A stretch of DNA of 64,000 bases from Chlamydomonas reinhardtii (lineage: Eukaryota; Chlorophyta; Chlorophyceae; Chlamydomonadales; Chlamydomonadaceae): NCBI RefSeq assembly GCF_000002595.2, contig NC_057006.1, positions 5,501,356-5,565,355 on the forward strand, written 5' to 3'. Below are positions 62,666 to 64,000 of the stretch, in pieces (the stretch's first letter is position 1; each line of letters starts with the position of its first letter). Under the pieces are notes generated by a model, which ran no database searches, was not told the DNA's origin, and was given only the letters and a program-made list of their open reading frames with translations. Position numbers and translations under genes: made by a program.

Positions 62666-63363
62666 TTGAACTGCACCGGTGCAGTGACTGCGCGGATTGT
62701 GATACTACTGGTATGATGAATGGGCAGTCTGGATGTGGGGGGATTCTGAGTGAGTGATGAGTGGATATGGGAGGCAGTGTGCAAGGGCTGGGATGGCTGA
62801 GGTGGCGACAGGGATGCGGAACATACGACCACGCATGAAGAGATTTACTCGGCGCACATAAACCCATTCATAACGTGCAATGCAATGCGCTGGCCCTCCG
62901 TCGCCCTGCTCCTGTAAGACACAGCGTGTGACGCACATGTACGGCCTATGTGGATGAATGTGTACGAGAGGCCAACAGCAAATGGTTTGAAAGAATGGTT
63001 TGAAGGCGGACAAGTGGTTTGTAGCCGGGTGGGCTGCGGGCACTGCGTGCGGGTTTTGACCTGCCGCAGCGTGCGATCTGGCTGCCTTCCTGCCGCACAA
63101 ACAGCGGCTTCGCTATACCAGTGGCGTATTGTCGCCTACAACTAAGGAAGTATGTCATCGCGCTCTCGTTTTACACCTGCCGACTTCTGCTGCTTCCAGA
63201 AACCATGTGCCATACCTGTCACGATCATCGTTGCTAAAATAAATTACAAAGGACACCTCATTGTATCATGCATATGCTAATAGCCGGGAGCCGCTATCAG
63301 TTTTTGCGCGCCATCTGACATTTCGGCAGTCCTGAGGCGCTCGTAGCACTATTCCAGCACAGG
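62666..63363. other. Intergenic between HAT1 and the next plus-strand gene
   Basis: HAT1 3' UTR with TGTAA at 62913-62917, then the promoter of the following gene. AT-rich at 63220-63300. No coding signal. Confidence 0.45.
62913..62917 (+). terminator. Candidate poly(A) signal TGTAA (HAT1)
   Basis: TGTAA 248 bases past the stop codon in CTCCTGTAAGAC. Confidence 0.5.
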
Positions 63364-64000
63364 ATGACAGTGATAGGTTCAGCTGTGCGTGGTCTGGTAA
63401 AGGAGGCATGCCGCCTGGCCGATGCCGGCGGGGCCGGCGCGTTGCCAGCTGCGGCCGAGCTAGTGCAGTCGACACTGCTGGAAGCCCACCCCGCCGTCGC
63501 CTTGCGCGAGCTGCCGGAGCGCCGCAGTCGCGCCTCCTCTTCTAGCGGCCAGCAGACAGGTGATGTGGCATCCGAAGCTAGCCCAGACCCTTGGAGCCAG
63601 GCACGGCTGTACCTGCAGCAGCTGCAAGCTGAGCAGGGGCGGCAGCAGGAACAGCAGCAACGGGAACAGCCAGGTTGGGAAGTGCGCGAGGCAGGCGCCC
63701 CGGCTGGGGCCTCAGGCCAAGACGCCGGCGCATCAGCAGGCGCCGGCTTTACGGATGCTGTGCGGTCCGCCTTCTTTTGGCAGTGCTTTGAGCCGTGGGC
63801 GTCCGTGATGCTGACTGGTGGGTCCACTGCTTGTCGCCTTACCGCATCGTGGCGTCAAACAGCGGCCAAAGGCCAGGCAGCCGCGCCTCATGCGCTCACC
63901 CATGCGGCACCCTTGCACTGCATCCTTGTGATCTGCAGCCTCGGGCGCCTCCGGCCCACCCAGTCGCCTGCAGCTGCTGCTGCGCGCACTGCTGCAGCTG
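63364..64000 (+). CDS. 5' part of an unrecognised gene (runs off the window)
   Basis: An open frame starts at the ATG at 63364 and stays open to the end of the window. Best model: exon 1 63364-63817 (151 codons, MTVIGSAVRGLVKEACRLAD...), donor ACTG|GTGGGT, then exon 2 from 63939 (acceptor ATCTGCAG), in phase and reading ASGASGPPSRLQLLLRALLQ. The alternative is no intron, since the frame does not close. Codon use and Gln/Ala-rich stretches (QQLQAEQGRQQEQQQ) fit a real gene of this genome. FTDAVRSAFFWQCFEPWASVML looks like a buried helix. No family recognised; the 3' end is missing. Confidence 0.6.
   Translation, partial: MTVIGSAVRGLVKEACRLADAGGAGALPAAAELVQSTLLEAHPAVALRELPERRSRASSSSGQQTGDVASEASPDPWSQARLYLQQLQAEQGRQQEQQQREQPGWEVREAGAPAGASGQDAGASAGAGFTDAVRSAFFWQCFEPWASVMLTGGSTACRLTASWRQTAAKGQAAAPHALTHAAPLHCILVICSLGRLRPTQSPAAAAARTAAA

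Overview
The window is nuclear DNA of a volvocine green alga (Chlamydomonas-like). The signs are high GC with GC-biased third positions, genes split by many short GT-AG introns, long Ala/Gly/Gln/Pro low-complexity stretches inside proteins, TGTAA poly(A) signals downstream of many stops, plant-type families (MEKHLA, LSMT-like SET) and a ciliary protein. There is no bacterial operon structure, and no CRISPR array, prophage, retroviral or LTR element was seen. Exon chains below were built by hand from conserved motifs and in-phase splice sites; nearly all close exactly in frame.

Layout, left to right: a membrane-anchored U-box protein (-, 479-2805); a DMT/EamA transporter (-, 3660-6231); a plastid-type pfkB kinase (+, 6802-9231); an unrecognised Cys-bearing protein (+, 10499-12671); a nine-finger C2HC protein (-, 13428-19089); a MEKHLA-domain protein (+, 19674-22631); an unrecognised EF-hand single-pass membrane protein (-, 24361-26838); a 2-oxoglutarate/Fe(II) dioxygenase (-, 28251-30090); OPA3 (-, 30966-32377); CDP-diacylglycerol synthase (+, 32901-37130); a beta-lactamase-fold membrane protein (-, 38038-42259); a ZMYND12/TAX-1-like TPR protein (+, 43308-45949); two tandem scramblase paralogues (-, 46910-49233 and 50878-53296); an LSMT-like SET protein (-, 53994-58148); the type B histone acetyltransferase HAT1 (+, 58740-62665); and the 5' part of an unrecognised gene (+, from 63364).

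Four gene pairs are divergent and share 5' regions (C2HC/MEKHLA, OPA3/CDP-DAG synthase, beta-lactamase-like/ZMYND12-like, SET/HAT1). The genes do not form one pathway. The possible functional pairing is OPA3 (mitochondrial) with CDP-DAG synthase (precursor of cardiolipin and phosphatidylglycerol), and the scramblase pair is a local duplication. I see no convincing new multi-gene system. The most unusual observations are a predicted 9-nt micro-exon plus an 18-nt terminal exon in one scramblase, repeated identically placed introns inside zinc fingers, three GC-AG introns, two dispersed repeat families with one copy each inside introns, and two or three protein families I cannot name.
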